Shown one piece after another: positions 57,732-64,000 of a stretch of DNA of 64,000 nt. This stretch comes from Holothuria scabra (taxonomy: Eukaryota > Echinodermata > Holothuroidea > Aspidochirotida > Holothuriidae): the NCBI GenBank assembly GCA_037179385.1, contig CM074187.1, positions 6,634,001 through 6,698,000 of the forward strand, read 5' to 3'. Made by a program: the position numbers and the translations under genes. How positions within the stretch are numbered: position 1 is the stretch's first letter; the number at the start of each line of letters is the position of its first letter. The notes under the pieces were generated by a model. It was not told the origin of the DNA. It searched no databases and saw only the letters and a program-made list of their open reading frames with translations.

Positions 57732-60700
57732 TTCTATAATATTCAGGTTAATATTGACAGACATGTATACGCCCCATTTATTTGGTCGGACTTATTCCAT
57801 CGTTCCATCCCACACTTCATCCTAATGAGTGCTAGCATCACAATTCCATCCACATGTTTCAGATAATAATAATTGCTATAAGTTGTTTCAATTGTTTAGC
57901 TGCTTTAAGCTGTATGTTATACTTTTGATGGTCACTTACATTCCTGCACTGACAGAACAGCAAAGAACAATCATTATATGGCATATGGCCTACATATACT
58001 GTAGTTGGACTGGTACAATTTCTTAAAAGAATAGCTTATTTTTTTCAGTGCTAATTTGGTAGCTATATACATGCCTGCAACTTCGATGTTGCCAGTAAAT
58101 GTTCCAAATAATTCCAGTTACTTTGCTCTTTTCCAGCTACATCTTGTACCTGATTCATAACTGAATATATTCCAGGTGATTCAAAAGAAAAGAAAAAATA
58201 ACTACAGAAGAATATGGAGAATAGCTTTCATTTTTCCTGGAAGTTTGTGGGTGGCTGTTTTTACCCAGAGGCTGGGATAAAAGCGCCCACCATTTTCTCT
58301 GCTGAAAAAGTTGAAAAATTTCCCAACATGAGTATGTAACCCATGGGTTACTATTTGTTATTAATGAAGCAGACATGTTGCAGACAAAAGCACACATTCA
58401 TTTCTAGATGTTTCCATGGAGTACCAAGATATTTGGGAAAAACTGAAAAACAAATGGACGCTTGTATTTACCCTGTTATGTACATCCTGGAATTTTGAAA
58501 GTTCATCATGGAAATTTTCAAATTTCAATCATGGAAATACCATAGAATTTACTTTCTTGGATTGCTGGGAGCCGTGAAGTAGCCCAATATGTTCAACAAT
58601 ATAATAGCAATGTGAGGCAGCCCAGAATGCCTATGGCAGAAAAAGGGGAGAGGGATAAATCCCCCCAGCCCCCTGTCTTGGCATTCCCTGTACAGACTAC
58701 ACTGTAGTTATATAGAAATGGTGAAAGCAAAAATTGGCACTGTACTTTTTTCTCAATTGAATCTGTAGTAGTTCTAGTTTATGTATACAGTAGGTCCCTA
58801 GATGCTCTTCTGATTTTGAAAAATTCTTTAAATGTCTCATGGACTTACAGCATTTCTCTGTGAGAACTGAGTTATGAATGACTTCAATTAAAAAGTAGTG
58901 TGACTGGAATATTATTCATCCCTGCATAGTGCAAAGATGAATAACTGTAATCTAAGTATGAAGTCTGTCCATCAATTTTATTAGAGTAGGCTACTGTTCT
59001 ATTTCCATGCTTTCTCTTGATAAATCCCTCATCCATCCAACACTGGAAGACTTTTTTGACAAGACTTCATTAAAAATTAGGTGTAGAAGATGTGACTGAG
59101 TCCATAATATTTGCAGTTACAATTTCGCACCTTTGAGGAAAATGTCCCAAAGTCCCACAGTCATGAAAAATAGACTTTTCATTATTACAGAATTGTTGAG
59201 GTGTCATTGACTTTAAGATGATGGACAGGCTGCTTTAAGTTTTGTAGGGTATTACATTGCTTTGCTCCAGCACAGTATAGTGCGAGTGTCGTAAGTCAGT
59301 GTGTGTGTATTGGGACATGGAGGAAAATTTTGAAAATTTAGGGGAAGAAGACCCATGATCAAGTCATTATTCTGCAAGATATGTGTGAATCGATCACATA
59401 ATCACCAACAAAGCTAGTATACACTTCCAGATCAGAAGAGATGTAACTTAGCTCTCATCTTGGCTAATGAAGTTTAAGGGGTTTAAGGGTAGGGAGATAA
59501 CATGCAGTGTTTTATTTTGTGACTCCCTTATCAGAGATCACCCTTCTCCTTTCTACTATAATTGTCAACAAAATAAACATTATCAAATTCTTCACCTTCC
59601 TCCTCTTTCTTTGGTTGGGTAAGTGCTCAGCTAGTAGGTCTTTTCCCTTACAGTACAGTTGCTCAAAGGAACTGTTTTTACTTTGTCTTACAAGATTATT
59701 CACTCTAGATATGTGCCACACAGCAACAAACTCTTCATTAAGTACAGCCACAAATGAAAAAAATCTAATTTGAGAATATTTACAAAATGCATAACAAAAA
59801 ACTTGGGTTGAGGTTAACTAAGTTATTTAGATACGGTAGGGGCGCATGGTCCATATTTGACTTTCCATTGAAACACATCAAAATCTCGAAATGGCCTTTT
59901 AAAGCCACAATAGCATTTGCCATGTTCAAGTGTATCATATGTTGTTCGGCTGATCGTAAGGTCACAGGAGGCCAAGCAAGCGCCTTCTTGGCAAGAGGGA
60001 TTCATGTTACTTTTCATCTGGGAGATAACGTTATTTTATTCGTTCTCTATTCCTAAACCTCAGTGACAGTCTTCATGCAACCCTAAAGAAAATAAAATAT
60101 AACTTTAGTTTGTTCCTCTTGTTCCCAATTATATGTTGCTTGATTATGAAAAGAATTAAATCACCTGTTCAATGTTTTTCTTATAACACAACGCCTTACT
60201 TTACATCATCAGATTGCTCGGATGTTTCAAATTATAAGAAAAGAAGGGCAACTACCACGTCATAAAGAACAACGGTTGACAAAGACGATAAAAAAGGGTT
60301 TCTGTGAACCGCATACAGTCTTTCCAAGAACCATATAATTCAAATATCCCTCAATCAACATGTAATGAAACCAGAGACATCCTTAAATTATCTGTATTCA
60401 TGGTTAACACCTTTTAATCTACCAACAATTACAGATTAATAAAACCAAGAAGGTACAGAATGAAAACACCGTAGCAAGTCCATTAAATGGCTAATATATA
60501 TACTTGGCATTTGCTCATAAAAACCAGCCGAGACAGCCACACGACAGGATTTTGAGTTTCCAGAAGGTGCTGCATTTCAGTAATGGGAATTCTAGCAGCA
60601 TGACTGTGGCTTAATCAGTACTGTATAAAATCACTGCAGTATTGGGAATCCTAGTATTCTTGGGTCAAATTTAGACCAATTTTTAGATAGCACATAATTT

Positions 60701-61729
60701 TTTTCATTTATGCCAAACTATGAATAATTTTGTTCAGCTATGTTGAATGGGAAGTTCAAACTTTCAACTCATGAATTATTCATACTATTGCACTCATCAT
60801 TGTTATCAAATGTAGGGCATGTCTTCTGTACATGGTAGTCATATCACCTCTGTAAGTACTATCAAATACCAAATCATAATCAACTCCATGTTAGAAACAC
60901 AGTATACAGTAGTTTACTTCCCCACTATATAAAACCCTGACTCATTACCGTGAAAATGATAGATGAGATCTGGTTGAACTGCCGAAACTGTAAAAAGCAC
61001 TGCCATCGAACACTACTGAAAACACTAAGGAAGTTGAAAAAAAACTGAAATGGTCATTCATGAGGAAATTTTTGATATTTTGAGTTCCCAGTAAAAAAGC
61101 GTGAAATTCTGACAGTTTTGGCTACAGCCTGAAATTGTTAATAAAAAATTCTTCTGTAATCTAAACATGATCTGTTTTATATGTCAAGTATAATACCATC
61201 CACTTCCTGTTTTGTTTAGTCAATTTTAACATCATATATGTAATTATACGTAATTAATACGTAATTATACCTTTCTAAAACTCGAGCTTGTAGCACAAAC
61301 ATTTCTATTCCCCTCACCCCCAATGTAAATTTTCAACACTGATACCCTTTTCTGAAATGTGCAAACCTCCTCATCATAACAAATACAAAGTCTACTAAGC
61401 TACATTTCACTTGTTTCCAAGTTGCTAAAATTTAGCAGCTCCTGTTATTAATATCACTAGAACTGCTTAGCACCCTCCATTGGCAAGTATGAATGCCTTG
61501 CATTCTGGTTTTAACAAAGTTTATTTAAGAAGTTTATTCTGAAAGGGTGTGCAGTAGTGCATACCTAATCTCTCAAACAATAAACTCAATCGGTAGTTTT
61601 CAGCAAGTGGCTCTGACAGCAACTTGTTGATAGGAAAGTTGTGATCTATGGAGACTAATTTTGAGTTATCATGTGCATTAAAGTTTGAGAGATGTGTTTA
61701 GCTCCCAAGTTCTGAGAGGCCAGATGCGG
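57732..61729. other. Four-kilobase interval without recognised features
   Basis: AT-rich and CpG-poor. Short open frames occur on both strands but lack domain signatures, splice context or codon bias. I see no gene here. Confidence 0.4.
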
Positions 61730-62520
61730 GTCCAACTGATCTGTCCGTTGGTGGATCACCAGCCAGGGGGAGGGGTATAAGGGGGTGTCCCCCTCCCCTT
61801 TTTGGAAATTTTTGAATTTTAGTTTAGAAATGTCTATGTGCAAAATGGTGGCACTTTTTTGGCAAAGCAGTCAACATAATTTCGCTAGGTTACCGCCAAA
61901 AGACTTCAGTACAAAACTGAATTTTTTGTGGTAACCAAGAAAAATATTGTATTGAGAGATTTGCCAAAATAATATTGTACAGATACTCATAGACGCGCAA
62001 GTAAATTTTGGTGCGCAGCTACTGGTACAGTTGCGAATGCTAACTCGATAAGTCACCAATGGTCGTACCATGCTGCAAGTGATTTCCAATAAATGTCTTT
62101 GTACATCTCACATGGCATTCTTGCCATAAAACACACAGTCAAGAATGTCAAGAACGTCAAACACTGTCAAGACAGTTCACAACATTCATTTGAAGGGAAA
62201 CTCTGAGACAAGCCCCCAGGGACTGTGGAGACAGGGGGGGGCTGGGATGGCTGGGGGGGGGCTAGGGGGGCTTTAGTCCCAGCACTTTTTTGCTGTGGGC
62301 ATTTTGGGCCCCCTTAAACTGCATTTATTTTATTGGACATATTGGGTGGCTTCGATGATTAGCCCCCGCACCTCTGCTAATCCCCAAAGTAGGCATTCAT
62401 TTTTGCTATTGAAAGTGGCATTGCACAATGTTTTTACACTATTTACTCAGTGACAGGAATATATTCCAAACCTGCTGCAAAGGTTAGCAGCAATGTTGCG
62501 ACAGGTTTTTTGACATGTTT
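61730..62520. repeat. Dispersed repeat pair, copy 2
   Basis: Second copy of the sequence at 52237-52870, interrupted by a G-rich low-complexity stretch near 62230-62270. It shares GGTATAAGG, the AAAATGGTGGCAC block and the end CCTGCTGCAAAGGTTAGCAG. Confidence 0.65.
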
Positions 62521-64000
62521 CTGCTCTGTGCCAGGCGGTGTGCATTTCACTATGGCATGTCATCCGTACCTCACATGCACCCATGTGCAGGGTGAGCTCC
62601 GTTGCAGAAAAATAAGTCGAGTAGCCTCATGGATGGTACTTTTAACATCATAGAAACAGAGCTAAACATTCTTTGCACAATATATTAAGGATATTTTTCA
62701 GAACAGTTAAAAGAACAAAATAGAGGGAGATTGAAACAAATAATTGTAGTATTTAAGCACAAGGCTGTGGTTACAAATTACAATCAGTACAGTGCAGGAA
62801 TAATCTGAGGCTTTAAAAAGAGAGTTATATAGACAATCCTTGCAGTCTCGTATAGACGGAAGTCAGTTACAGTTTGTATAGGCTTACAAATGCAGTGTGC
62901 AGTAAAGGAGAGGGAGAACATTGACTTCAAAACAAGACTGTTTCAAACTGTGCCTATGTAAGTGTAAATGAATTTTTAGTACTGTACAAACTATGTAAGA
63001 GGCCCTGGGGCAAATGCTGCAACTTATAGTGAAAGAATTACCTGTTGCCAGCTTGCATGGTGTTACTATGTGCACAATACTGTTTATAATATGGGAAAAA
63101 ATTTTTTTAAGCCAACAAGGTACAGTTTTCAAAGATTTCCTCTAAAGTCCATATCAATGGCCATATATCCTATGGGGTGGACAAGTGCTCTTAAAGCTTA
63201 CAAACTATGATTAATCTGAAATGATCCCCTGTAATCCTCTGCTTTTTCCAATTGCAAGCAGAAAGATTGTTTGCTTCAATGAGCAGAACAATTGATTTCT
63301 TTATCTGTGCTTATACTTGGGTAACTTCCAACTGGGGTACCAGTCCTGAGATACCTCATCCAAATGCCTGATTGGCTGGGTGTGTGGTTAAGAGAGTTTT
63401 AAAGCAACTGTCTTCGTATGTGTACCCACAAGAATCGTGCATGAGAATAAACAAGTGCCTTACATCAACTGTAATTTGAAATTGAGAACTAAGCCCAGGT
63501 CAGGCTGTGGCGTCAAATGTGATTTGCTATGCAATTTGTATACAGTATCAGTATTTTAAGAGATTTCCCTTGGACAGGATGACAAATAGCCTAAGCAGTC
63601 AAGTATTAATGGGGAAGTTTAAGCAAAAATTTAATTTTCATATGTGAAAGAGGAACCAAATCTACACAGTGTTGTGAAAGTTCTATTCAAATTGGACATG
63701 TATTTCTCGAGATATCAGTAAATGAAGTCAGTAGAATTGTGTTGAAAAGTGACTTTGAGGGCAGCAGAGTTTGTATCACTTCCTCACATTGACAAGGAAT
63801 GCTTTGTTTCCCTTTGTTTTATCAGACTGTTGTATTGACCTTGAAGTTAATTGGAGTATGACCTCCCTGTGAGTGATGCAATGTTTGTAAAATTCTCATG
63901 CAACTTATGCAATCACATTTTAATAGTATGGGATTGTTGAGGAGAAAATCCAGTCTAAAAAACAAAAGACTGCCCATTAATGTGGGGATATGATGTCATA
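62521..64000. other. Right-edge interval without recognised features
   Basis: No exon, RNA gene or mobile element recognised up to the window edge. Confidence 0.4.

Overview
The window is metazoan nuclear DNA. It is AT-rich and intron-bearing, with a Notch-ligand gene, non-LTR retrotransposon remains, a tRNA-derived SINE and many inverted-repeat DNA elements. Nothing is organised like an operon. The gene content and repeat style (poly-C tracts, a '...GGTCAAAGGTCATTTGGGGTCACC...' minisatellite, short TIR elements) suggest a marine invertebrate deuterostome, most likely an echinoderm. The taxon is an inference and cannot be proven from this window alone.

Left third (1620-21162, minus strand): one large gene that I assembled exon by exon. 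Nine coding exons join with matching splice phases into one open frame of 1,627 codons with no stop. They encode a signal peptide, an MNNL (Notch-ligand N-terminal) domain, a DSL domain, 34 EGF-like repeats and a cysteine-free juxtamembrane region. The transmembrane and cytoplasmic part lies beyond the left edge. This is a Delta/Jagged-type ligand with about as many EGF repeats as a Notch receptor. EGF2-15 is a uniform array of 37-residue repeats that lacks the usual Notch-type O-glucose and O-fucose sites but often carries N-glycosylation sequons. EGF16-34 is canonical. Its introns hold several transposon-derived repeats, including a nested pair in intron 2 bounded by CAGTGGCG termini inside C-runs.

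Middle (22.1-25.65 kb): two 5'-truncated non-LTR reverse transcriptase fragments lie tail to tail and share a CATAA microsatellite at the junction. The plus-strand one is broken by frameshifts and stops. The minus-strand one keeps an open frame.

Right part (about 26-64 kb): mostly non-coding. Its only supported coding sequence is a short plus-strand first coding exon at 38959, whose type II membrane anchor resembles Golgi alpha-mannosidase II. The rest is a dense field of elements: a foldback-like element with arms of degenerate tandem repeats, two copies of a helentron-like (HINE) element with about 150-bp central tandem repeats, two near-identical 191-bp MITEs, and several other TIR elements and dispersed repeats. 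CpG looks much rarer to the right of about 27-29 kb than to the left, as expected if a germline-methylated transcription unit begins there. No rRNA genes, functional tRNA genes or CRISPR arrays were seen.
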